This document shows positions 1-5,539 of a stretch of 7,516 bases of DNA, piece after piece. Each line of letters opens with the position of its first letter. Position 1 is the first letter of the stretch. A model generated the notes under the pieces. It worked only from the letters and a program-made list of their open reading frames with translations. It ran no database searches and was not told the DNA's origin. A program made the translations under genes and the position numbers. The DNA comes from an uncultured Oscillospiraceae bacterium (GTDB lineage: Bacteria; Bacillota; Clostridia; Oscillospirales; Ruminococcaceae), in contig CAKSHG010000099.1 of NCBI GenBank assembly GCA_934456315.1, positions 1 to 7,516 on the forward strand, read 5' to 3'.

Positions 1-167
1 GAGCCCAGCGGAAGCTCTGCATTCGGTATATCGAGCGCCGCAGATCCGTTTTTGTAGGAGTAGCTGAAATCCCTCAGCGCAAACGTTCCCGCCGGCTTAT
101 GCTCCGGATATTCCAGTCCGAGTTTGCGGGTAATTCGGGAAGTGCGCGAATGGCAGATCCGCTTTTT
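1..167 (-). pseudogene. Remnant of an ECF/cobalt-type ABC transporter ATPase (second ATPase domain), truncated
   Basis: Read on the minus strand, this open stretch of 55 codons includes the segments RKLGLEYPEHKPAG and FALRDFSYSYKNG followed by ALDIPNAELPLG. This is how the second nucleotide-binding domain of fused energy-coupling (ECF, cobalt/thiamine-type) ATPases begins, a few residues before the Walker A loop, which would lie beyond the window edge. Such proteins normally carry a whole first ATPase domain upstream. Here an in-frame TAA lies at 168-170, no ATG, GTG or TTG occurs in the frame, and upstream DNA is the promoter region of the tetR gene. The 5' half therefore appears to be missing. 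The family call rests on pattern recognition; the truncation is visible directly. An alternative is an intact gene with an unusual start, which I consider unlikely. Confidence 0.5.
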
Positions 168-290
168 TTATTATAGCACTATTCTATACCTTTTACAACC
201 ACTTTTTCGGGAATTCCGCTCCTGACATCAGCAGGTCATATTGGACGTTTTTAAACAGGCTGAAGCTTAATTTGTTGAAGTACACAATGT

Positions 291-307
291 ACATAACAGC
301 GTTATGT
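291..307. promoter_or_regulatory. Operator copy 1, upstream of tetR
   Basis: Perfect dyad ACATAAC-AGC-GTTATGT with 7-bp arms and a 3-bp spacer, the size and form of a TetR-family operator. It lies about 40 bp upstream of the -35 box of the tetR promoter. The same motif recurs at 372-388, 1078-1094 and 1194-1210. The regulator encoded just downstream is the obvious candidate to bind it. Confidence 0.75.
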
Positions 308-346
308 CGTTTCTTTGTATAATATGCTGAAATCAGTGCAGGGCTA

Positions 347-375
347 TTGACAAGAGCGCGTATTTGTGCTAAGAT
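347..375 (+). promoter_or_regulatory. Promoter of the tetR gene
   Basis: TTGACA at 347-352 and TAAGAT at 370-375 are separated by 17 bp, a near-ideal sigma-A promoter. Transcription would start near 382, inside operator copy 2, and give a leader of about 30 nt before the ATG at 412. The overlap of -10 box and operator implies repression by blocking polymerase. Confidence 0.7.
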
Positions 376-388
376 AACGATGTTATGT
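372..388. promoter_or_regulatory. Operator copy 2, on the tetR -10 box and start site
   Basis: Core ATAAC-GAT-GTTAT (374-386) with matching outer A and T at 372 and 388, one position off the perfect copies. It overlaps the -10 box (370-375) and the expected start of transcription, the classic place for autorepression. Confidence 0.7.
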
Positions 389-411
389 GAGGCGGAGAGG
401 AAGGTGACAAA

Positions 412-1038
412 ATGGGCGACGAACTTGAAACTAGAGAAAAGCTGCTGAAAAGTGCGCTGGCTGAATTCTCTGAAAAGGGATATATGAAAGCTTCGCTGCG
501 AAAAATATGCGCCGACGCAGGCGTTACGACCGGGGCGCTGTATTTCTTTTTCAGGAATAAAAACGACCTTTTTGCCGCCATCGTCGATCCGCCGCTTAAA
601 GAGCTTTGCCAGCTGCTGAACGAGCATTACATGCATGATGCCGAGGAAATGGCAAGCGACGATCCGGCGGTTCTGACAGCTGAATACCACATTGAAACGC
701 ACGGCGGCCTTGACGCTCTTGTCGAGTATATGTATCAGTATTATGACGTGTTTATCCTCCTGCTGACAAAGGCGCAGGGTTCAGAGTACGAAAACGCGGT
801 CGATATGGTGGTCGATATGACTGAGCGTGGCTTTCGGGCTTCGGCTGACAGGGCAGCGCAGAAAATGCCGGGATATCACGTTGACGAATATATGCTCCAT
901 TGGATAACCCACATCAGCGTTGACGCATATACGCACCTTCTGACGCATGAAAGAGATGTGGAAAAGGCAAAGCTCCACATGAGGAGGATAATGGAGTTCC
1001 TGATAAATATCTGGTTCACTATGATAGTTCAGGACTGA
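412..1038 (+). CDS. TetR/AcrR family transcriptional regulator
   Basis: A 208-residue protein, the usual TetR size. The N-terminus (about 7-56) is a typical TetR DNA-binding domain: helix 1 around TREKLLKSALAEFSEKG, then the helix-turn-helix SLRKICADAGVTTGALYFFF and the closing RNKNDLF. The remainder is an all-helical ligand/dimer domain whose ligand cannot be read from sequence. The ATG at 412 is preceded by AAGGTG (401-406) at normal spacing. It stands directly upstream of the ABC exporter genes on the same strand, and both it and the exporter carry the same 17-bp dyad. The likely role, by inference, is a self-repressing local repressor of the exporter that is released by a small molecule or envelope-active compound. 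Confidence 0.9.
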   Translation: MGDELETREKLLKSALAEFSEKGYMKASLRKICADAGVTTGALYFFFRNKNDLFAAIVDPPLKELCQLLNEHYMHDAEEMASDDPAVLTAEYHIETHGGLDALVEYMYQYYDVFILLLTKAQGSEYENAVDMVVDMTERGFRASADRAAQKMPGYHVDEYMLHWITHISVDAYTHLLTHERDVEKAKLHMRRIMEFLINIWFTMIVQD

Positions 1039-1039
1039 A

Positions 1040-1067
1040 ATTTTAGCCGCCGGTCGGCGGCTAAAAT
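1040..1067. terminator. Perfect hairpin after tetR, possible unusual terminator
   Basis: Two bases after the tetR stop codon is a perfect dyad, ATTTTAGCCGCCG then GT then its reverse complement: 12 pairs closed by a four-base loop. The T run is in the 5' arm and the A run in the 3' arm, with no U tract following on either strand, so it is not a textbook intrinsic terminator. The placement suggests a transcript 3' end or a processing stem between tetR and the exporter genes. Confidence 0.45.
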
Positions 1068-1077
1068 AGTAGGCTCA

Positions 1078-1094
1078 ACATAACAGTGTTATCC
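1078..1094. promoter_or_regulatory. Operator copy 3, upstream of the ABC operon
   Basis: ATAAC-AGT-GTTAT at 1080-1092 with the left flank (ACATAAC) fully conserved and the right flank degenerate. It lies right after the tetR hairpin, about 150 bp before the ATPase start. A promoter overlapping it is expected, but I could not identify convincing -35 and -10 boxes. Confidence 0.65.
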
Positions 1095-1128
1095 TGGGTT
1101 AACTTCAGGGGTTATCATCTGGTAAAAC

Positions 1129-1177
1129 GAAACGTCCGAAAGAGCGTTTCTGCATTTATAAGCCGCTTTCGGGCGGC
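1129..1177 (+). promoter_or_regulatory. Possible folded leader of the ABC operon with competing stems
   Basis: Between operator copies 3 and 4, several stems share bases. CGTCCGAAAG (1133-1142) can pair with CTTTCGGGCG (1166-1175) over ten positions with one G-U pair. GAAACG (1129-1134) can pair with CGTTTC (1145-1150). GCCGC (1162-1166) can pair with GCGGC (1173-1177). These cannot all form together. If transcription starts upstream, this could be a switching leader. It matches no riboswitch class I recognise. Confidence 0.25.
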
Positions 1178-1193
1178 AAATAATACGCATATT

Positions 1194-1210
1194 GCATAAC
1201 AGCGTTATGC
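1194..1210. promoter_or_regulatory. Operator copy 4, just before the ABC ATPase gene
   Basis: Perfect dyad GCATAAC-AGC-GTTATGC, 7-bp arms with the same AGC spacer as copy 1. It ends 31 bp before the ATPase ATG and 19 bp before its ribosome binding site, so a bound repressor would block either initiation or passage of polymerase. Confidence 0.75.
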
Positions 1211-1241
1211 GGTGACATTTTAAGAACTCGGAGGAAAGAAA

Positions 1242-1943
1242 ATGTATCTGGAGATCAAAGACGTAAAGAAAAGCTACGGAACCGACGCAAGCTATATTCA
1301 GGTCCTGAAGGGCGTGAGCACAGGCGTTGAAAAGGGACAGATGTGCGTTATACAGGGCACCAGCGGCTCCGGGAAATCCACGCTTCTCAACTGTATAGGC
1401 GGTCTTGATACGATGGACAGCGGTTCAGTAAAGGTCGAGGGAAAGGAGATTTTCGGTCTGAAGCCCGACAAGCTGGCAGACTACCGAAAGGAAAATCTCG
1501 GGTTCATTTTCCAGTTCTATAATCTTGTTCCGAACCTCACTGTCGAGGAGAACATTCAGGTCTGCGAATACCTTTCCGAATCTCCGCTGGACATGGAGGA
1601 GCTTCTCACAACGCTGGGACTTTCCGAGCACAGGTACAAGTTCCCGTCGCAGCTTTCCGGCGGTCAGCAGCAGAGATGCGCAATAGCAAGGGCGCTTATA
1701 AAGAATCCGAAGCTGCTTCTGTGCGATGAGCCAACCGGAGCGCTCGACTCGAAAACCTCCAAGGATATTCTTGTCCTTCTTGAAAAGGTCAACCAGAAAT
1801 ATGGCACGACAATGCTTATTGTAACTCACAACAATGCGATCAAGAATATGGTGCATAAAGTTATAATCGTCAAGGACGGACTCATCAGAAAGGATTATCT
1901 TAACGAAACCCGCATACCTGCTGCCGAGCTGGAGGATCTGTAA
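1242..1943 (+). CDS. ABC transporter ATP-binding protein, MacB/LolD/FtsE-like
   Basis: A 233-residue nucleotide-binding subunit with every expected motif. These are Walker A GTSGSGKST (39-47), Q-loop glutamine 91 in FQFYNLVPNLT, signature LSGGQ (138-142), Walker B LLLCDEP with catalytic Glu163, the D-loop GALD, and the switch histidine His196 in IVTHN. The FQFYNL/LVPNLTVEEN and PTGALD wording is typical of the MacB/LolD group, which pairs with FtsX-fold permeases and transmits ATP-driven force rather than forming a classical import channel. The start is fixed by GGAGG (1230-1234) seven bases upstream. The stop overlaps the permease ATG by one base (TAATG), so the two are translationally coupled and surely form one complex on the inner face of the membrane. 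The substrate is not readable. Confidence 0.95.
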   Translation: MYLEIKDVKKSYGTDASYIQVLKGVSTGVEKGQMCVIQGTSGSGKSTLLNCIGGLDTMDSGSVKVEGKEIFGLKPDKLADYRKENLGFIFQFYNLVPNLTVEENIQVCEYLSESPLDMEELLTTLGLSEHRYKFPSQLSGGQQQRCAIARALIKNPKLLLCDEPTGALDSKTSKDILVLLEKVNQKYGTTMLIVTHNNAIKNMVHKVIIVKDGLIRKDYLNETRIPAAELEDL

Positions 1944-4909
1944 TGAACAAGGTACTTAGAAAAAGGCTCCTGCGCGAGCTTAAATCGAATTTTGCGCGAT
2001 ATGCCGCACTGGTGCTGCTTATCGTGTTTGGAATGTATGTTATCGTTGCGGTGGTTTCCAGCGCGGATACCATCATAGTAAGGTCGGACGAACACGGCGA
2101 AATGAACAGGGTGGAGGACGGTCAGTTCGGAGTATTTATCCCCCTCACCGACGGGCAGGAAAAGCAGATAACCGACATGGGCGTCACGCTTGAAAGGCAT
2201 TTCAGCATTGACGTCTTTGCCGGGGACGGCTCAAAGCTGCGCGTTTTTAAGAACAGGAGCGATATCGACCTTGTGGAGCTTGACAGCGGCAGATATGCCG
2301 AAAAGATGAACGAAGCGGTCGCTGAAAAACGCTACTGTGAGGAGCATTCTCTGACGGTCGGCGACAGGCTTACAGCCGGCGGTATTGAATTTGAGATCGT
2401 TGGCATAGGCACAACTCCCGATTACGACGCTCCGTTTGACAAGTTCTCGGATACGGCGGTTTCAAGCGTCGGATTCGGACTTCTGTTTGTTTCCGACGAA
2501 CAGTACGACTATATCAGAAACGATACCTCGCAGCAGGCGGAGGACCTTTGCTATGCCTATCTCCTGAACGGCAAAGCGACTGACGAGGAACTCAAGGAAA
2601 CTATAAAGGATTTTGAGTTCAACTACAAGGACGTTACCGATAAATATTATCTTGAAACGGTCGGGGAAGCCCTGCAGCAGCGCGACGATCTCCGTAACGG
2701 CATAAATGAGCTTTATGACGGTTCGCAGGAGCTTAAGGACGGCATGAAGGATCTTTCGGACGGCGCCGATGAGCTCCACAGCGGGCTTGGCGAGCTTTAC
2801 GACGGTTCGGTGAAGCTCACAGACGGAATATACGAGCTTTCCGGCGGTGCGGGCGAATTATCGGACGGTATGAAAACGCTTGACGATTCCGGGGAGATGA
2901 TATCGGGCGGAGCTTCCGAAATATTCAGCGCGCTTCTTGCCCAGGCGTCGCAGAGCCTTGCCGCAATGGGACAGAGTATCGAGCTTACTGCCGATAATTA
3001 CGGTGAAACTCTGGATATGCTGATCGGTATGACGCAGAGCGCAGAGCTTTCACAGCTTAAGGCTTCGCTTGACAGCGTGAAAGCCTATGCAGACGGCACA
3101 AAGACTTACGCGGACGGCGTTCGCACGGCGGCTGACGGAGCAGCTGCTCTTTCGACCGGGGCAAATGAGGTCCTGGACGGTTCAGAGAAGCTTTCCGGCG
3201 GCGTGAAGGACGCGCTTGACGGTTCGAAGGAACTGGCGGACGGCGCGAAGGACGCCTATGATGGCGCTTCTGAGCTTGCGGACGGAATTTCCGAGCTTAA
3301 AACGGAAACCGACAAGCTGCTGGACGAGGTTTTCGATGTTGACCTCGACAACCTTACGACGTTTGTAAAGAGGGCGGAGAATGTCCGTATCGCCGGCGCA
3401 AAGGGCGATGTGATAATGAACAGGCTTGCGGGACTTGGCGTGGGCGTTATACTTATGATGCTCCTGGCTTATGTTATCTCGGTTTTCGTGATTCATCAGA
3501 TACAGCGTGAAAGCAGCGTTATCGGCGCTCTTTACGCGCTTGGTGCAAAGAAAAAGGATCTTATCGCGCATTACATAACCCTGCCGACCATCGTTGCATT
3601 CATAGGCGGAATAATCGGTATGCTTATCGGCTTTTCACCTGTGGGTCTGAATTACCAGATGCTCGATACATATGCGTATTTCTCGCTCCCTGAATTTGCG
3701 CCGGTTTATCCTGTGTACCTCATAATATACAGCGTTGTAATGCCGCCTGTTATCTCAATGATAGTGAACACGCTCGTCATCAATAAGCGCCTTTCGCAGA
3801 CCGCGCTTTCGCTTATCCGCAACGAACAGAAAACGGCGCGTTACAGCAGCGTCAGAATCAGGAGCAAGAACTTTATACGCAGATTCCAGATAAGGCAGAT
3901 GCTCCGCGAGATGCGTACGGGGATAACCGTTCTTCTGAGTATGCTGTTTTCGCTGCTTGTTCTCATGCTCGGCGTTGACTGCTATTACCTCTGCGAAAAC
4001 GTAAGGATAGATACTATCCGCGACACAAAATATGAATACATGTATACGCTGAAATACCCTGAATCCACAGTCCCCGAGGGCGGAGAAGCCTGCTTTGCAA
4101 AAACGCTTTCAAAGGAACAGCTGGGATATAATCTGGACGTAACCGTAATGGGTATCGACAGCGACAACAAATATTACAATGCAGAAACCCACAGGGGCAA
4201 GAGCCTTATCACAGCGAGCAAATCAGTGGTTGAACGCTACGGAGTAACTACCGGGGATAAATTCATACTCACCGACAGCGCAAATTCAATGGACTATGCT
4301 TTCACTGTTGCCGATACATGCGACGAAAGCGCAGGGCTTATGGTATTTATGGATATCGACAGCATGCGGGAACTTTTTGGCGAGGACGATGATTACTACA
4401 ACTGCGTCCTTTCCGATGAGCCGCTTGATATAGACGAGGGCAGACTTTACGGTACGACCACAAAGACTGATATCGAACGTTCGGCGGCTGTTTTCACGGA
4501 GCTTATGATGTCGATGATCGTTATGCTGATCGTGATAGCGATAATAATTTTCTTCGCTGTGATGTTCCTTATGCTGAACGTTATGGTAGAGCGCGCCTCG
4601 TTCGGAATTTCACTCGTCAAGGTGTTCGGCTACAAGACAAGGGACGTAAAGAGGCTTTATCTCAACGGAAATGCGCTGCTTATAGCAATAGGCGCGCTCA
4701 TAGAAATTCCGCTTTCAAAGCTTATCATAGATAAGGTGTTTCCGCTGTTTATCCCGAATGTCACAAGCGGAATAAACCTTGTATTCCCGCTGTATATTTA
4801 TCCGATAATCTTTGCCGGAACAATGGCTGTTTACTATGTTATAACCGCTATCCTTGTCAGAAAGCTCGGTAAGATCACGCCTGCCGAGGTCCTGAAAAAC
4901 AGGGAATAA
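1943..4909 (+). CDS. FtsX-family ABC permease with extracytoplasmic DG-heptad stalk
   Basis: A 988-residue membrane protein with two FtsX-type units. In order: TM1 (about 18-40); an extracytoplasmic domain (45-245) of MacB-periplasmic type; two runs of heptads ending in Asp-Gly (247-309 and 379-448) separated by a 69-residue tip; three TM helices of the first FtsX domain (about 494-519, 546-566, 589-613); a long cytoplasmic link; TM5 (660-684); a second outer domain (690-850); and three TM helices of the second FtsX domain (853-880, 908-932, 950-973). The ATPase-contact helices are visible as RESSVIGALYALGAKKKDL and ERASFGISLVKVFGYKTRDV, and the end KITPAEVLKNRE is typical. GGAGG (1931-1935) serves the ATG. 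The family moves lipids, peptides or drugs, or acts as a force transducer. The heptads resemble those of YhgE/Pip proteins. Confidence 0.92.
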   Translation: MNKVLRKRLLRELKSNFARYAALVLLIVFGMYVIVAVVSSADTIIVRSDEHGEMNRVEDGQFGVFIPLTDGQEKQITDMGVTLERHFSIDVFAGDGSKLRVFKNRSDIDLVELDSGRYAEKMNEAVAEKRYCEEHSLTVGDRLTAGGIEFEIVGIGTTPDYDAPFDKFSDTAVSSVGFGLLFVSDEQYDYIRNDTSQQAEDLCYAYLLNGKATDEELKETIKDFEFNYKDVTDKYYLETVGEALQQRDDLRNGINELYDGSQELKDGMKDLSDGADELHSGLGELYDGSVKLTDGIYELSGGAGELSDGMKTLDDSGEMISGGASEIFSALLAQASQSLAAMGQSIELTADNYGETLDMLIGMTQSAELSQLKASLDSVKAYADGTKTYADGVRTAADGAAALSTGANEVLDGSEKLSGGVKDALDGSKELADGAKDAYDGASELADGISELKTETDKLLDEVFDVDLDNLTTFVKRAENVRIAGAKGDVIMNRLAGLGVGVILMMLLAYVISVFVIHQIQRESSVIGALYALGAKKKDLIAHYITLPTIVAFIGGIIGMLIGFSPVGLNYQMLDTYAYFSLPEFAPVYPVYLIIYSVVMPPVISMIVNTLVINKRLSQTALSLIRNEQKTARYSSVRIRSKNFIRRFQIRQMLREMRTGITVLLSMLFSLLVLMLGVDCYYLCENVRIDTIRDTKYEYMYTLKYPESTVPEGGEACFAKTLSKEQLGYNLDVTVMGIDSDNKYYNAETHRGKSLITASKSVVERYGVTTGDKFILTDSANSMDYAFTVADTCDESAGLMVFMDIDSMRELFGEDDDYYNCVLSDEPLDIDEGRLYGTTTKTDIERSAAVFTELMMSMIVMLIVIAIIIFFAVMFLMLNVMVERASFGISLVKVFGYKTRDVKRLYLNGNALLIAIGALIEIPLSKLIIDKVFPLFIPNVTSGINLVFPLYIYPIIFAGTMAVYYVITAILVRKLGKITPAEVLKNRE
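2681..2869 (+). repeat. First DG-heptad block of the permease (nine units)
   Basis: Nine consecutive seven-residue units (residues 247-309) of form x-x-x-L-x-D-G, with glycine at 253, 260, 267, 274, 281, 288, 295, 302 and 309 without a slip. Examples are INELYDG, SQELKDG and SVKLTDG. The DNA copies differ in codons, so this is an old protein-level repeat and not a recent tandem expansion. Likely one long helical or coiled arm outside the membrane. Confidence 0.85.
3077..3286 (+). repeat. Second DG-heptad block of the permease (ten units)
   Basis: Ten units (residues 379-448) with glycine every seventh position from 385 to 448, for example TKTYADG, ANEVLDG, SKELADG and ASELADG. This block is richer in alanine than the first. 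Together with the first block it would form a hairpin of two antiparallel arms capped by the non-repetitive tip at 310-378. Confidence 0.85.
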
Positions 4910-5117
4910 ATGTTGGGGCGATGTTTACGAGATGTTTTTCGCAGCGCTTGATTACATGAGGTCGCCTCTAAAAACCGGTTTTTAGAGGCGACTATGAATA
5001 AATAAAGCGGTGCGAAACTCAAAATATCCTGGGAGCCAGAATCGCGGTAACTGTCGTGGGACGAAACGAATCCGCCGTGCTGTTCCGCGCAGGATCGCAA
5101 AAAATTCTCCACAGGAC
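4910..5117. other. Gene-free stretch after the permease
   Basis: No reading frame here has a ribosome binding site or recognisable protein content. The only strong structure is the perfect palindrome at 4961-4992. Smaller dyads exist (for example TCGT-GGG-ACGA near 5055) but are too short to interpret. Confidence 0.6.
4961..4992. terminator. Perfect 32-nt palindrome after the permease gene, possible terminator
   Basis: GTCGCCTCTAAAAA, then CCGG, then the exact reverse complement of the first 14 bases. As RNA it is a 14-bp stem with a CCGG loop, 51 bases after the permease stop codon. The A and T runs sit next to the loop and no U tract follows (TATGAATAAA). It therefore resembles a U-less terminator, a stabilising 3' stem or an intergenic palindromic repeat more than a classical intrinsic terminator. 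Confidence 0.5.
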
Positions 5118-5146
5118 TTGAAAAATGCCGGCAAATGCGCTATAAT
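5118..5146 (+). promoter_or_regulatory. Strong promoter without an evident gene
   Basis: TTGAAA at 5118-5123 and a perfect TATAAT at 5141-5146, spaced 17 bp. Transcription would begin near 5153, at the foot of a CTGCGG/CCGCAG hairpin (5156-5181). An AGGAG follows at 5193-5197, but the frame behind it (TTG at 5207) closes after four codons. Confidence 0.6.
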
Positions 5147-5152
5147 CAGTAT

Positions 5153-5434
5153 AGACTGCGGTTAGCCAATACTACCCGCAGAGAAAAAAGCAAGGAGAAC
5201 CGAAGCTTGCTGACGAGATGATAAGTTTCATGGCGGAGTGACCTCGCTGACTTTCGGGCTGAATGCGGCTGTGTGACATGTACTTTCGCACGCCGGTGAG
5301 TCCCACGGAGCAATTGCAGGAAATTAGCGACCCTGCCGTCACTGCGGCTGAATTCAGAAAGCTCAATATGCTGTTGAGCCTTCGTGAGATCATTTGCAGG
5401 GAACGGCAGGGTGCGCTGCGTTATCAATAACGGC
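5153..5434 (+). ncRNA. Candidate structured RNA or untranslated leader
   Basis: The transcript expected from the promoter at 5118-5146 runs through a region with no clear gene but plenty of pairing. There is a 5' hairpin (5156-5181), a small stem GCAAG/CTTGC that would enclose the AGGAG (5190-5210), and a perfect 10-bp long-range stem ACCCTGCCGT/ACGGCAGGGT (5330-5339 with 5403-5412). That stem encloses a GCTCAA/TTGAGC hairpin (5361-5379). A CGTTAT-CA-ATAACG dyad ends it (5419-5432). It does not fit 6S RNA, SRP RNA, RNase P or tmRNA as I know them. The 3' end is uncertain, and the transcript could simply be a long leader for the hydrolase. Confidence 0.3.
5263..5430 (+). CDS. Possible 55-residue small protein, unrecognised
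   Basis: ATG at 5263 opens a frame of 55 codons ending in TAA at 5428. It begins MRLCDMYFRTPVSPTEQ and contains a helix-like part around EFRKLNMLLSLREI. The amino-acid mix is protein-like and the frame lies on the expected transcript of the promoter at 5118. Against it: an in-frame TGA touches the ATG, no ribosome binding site precedes it, and it coincides with the long-range stem at 5330-5412. I do not recognise a family, and chance is a fair explanation. Confidence 0.2.
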   Translation: MRLCDMYFRTPVSPTEQLQEISDPAVTAAEFRKLNMLLSLREIICRERQGALRYQ

Positions 5435-5463
5435 TTGACCTCCGGATAATTTTGTGGTATCAT
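5435..5463 (+). promoter_or_regulatory. Promoter of the alpha/beta hydrolase gene
   Basis: TTGACC at 5435-5440 and TATCAT at 5458-5463, spaced 17 bp. Transcription would begin near 5470 inside a 29-bp dyad, giving a leader of about 70 nt with a second dyad before the ribosome binding site. Confidence 0.65.
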
Positions 5464-5465
5464 TT

Positions 5466-5494
5466 ATAAACGGAACACGCGGTGTTCTGTTTAT
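5466..5494. promoter_or_regulatory. 29-bp dyad operator at the hydrolase start site
   Basis: Left arm ATAAAC-G-GAACAC, spacer GCG, right arm GTGTTC-T-GTTTAT: 12 of 13 arm positions are complementary and the odd one is a G-U pair in RNA. The core GAACAC-NNN-GTGTTC has the form of a TetR-type operator and covers about -4 to +25. It is unlike the motif near either regulator family in this window, so its binder may be encoded elsewhere. As RNA it would also be a stable stem followed by a U-rich run, so attenuation is an alternative. Confidence 0.6.
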
Positions 5495-5505
5495 TTTACG
5501 ACAAA

Positions 5506-5521
5506 GTTAGCCGGAGCTAAC
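5506..5521. promoter_or_regulatory. Second dyad in the hydrolase leader
   Basis: GTTAGC-CGGA-GCTAAC, a perfect dyad with 6-bp arms ending eight bases before the AGGAG ribosome binding site (5530-5534). It could be a protein roadblock site or, in RNA, a small hairpin next to the ribosome binding site. A weaker relative, GTTAGT-TGGT-GCTAAT, lies in the promoter at 7350-7378. Confidence 0.5.
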
Positions 5522-5539
5522 CTAGACATAGGAGCAATT

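Noticed and set aside
193..702. Long open frame on the minus strand across the tetR start
   Set aside because: It has no recognisable domain, spans the tetR promoter and operators, and is antisense to a clear TetR helix-turn-helix.
2681..3286. CRISPR array or DNA tandem repeat
   Set aside because: The periodicity is 21 bp and exists at the protein level with varying codons; it lies inside an intact reading frame.
3182..3571. Minus-strand open frame within the permease
   Set aside because: Antisense shadow of the heptad block and the first FtsX membrane segment; its basic, low-complexity content follows from the opposite frame.
5010..5165. GTG-initiated frame of 51 codons
   Set aside because: No ribosome binding site, arginine-rich chance-like composition, and it runs through the promoter at 5118-5146.
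5271..5280. GTGTGACATG resembling the 5' end of a group II intron
   Set aside because: No domain V-like hairpin, intron-encoded protein or matching 3' end is visible; ten bases are easily chance.
5419..5432. CGTTAT-CA-ATAACG as a fifth copy of the tetR/exporter operator
   Set aside because: The half-sites are in the opposite order (GTTAT before ATAAC) with a 2-bp spacer, so the geometry differs from the other four copies.
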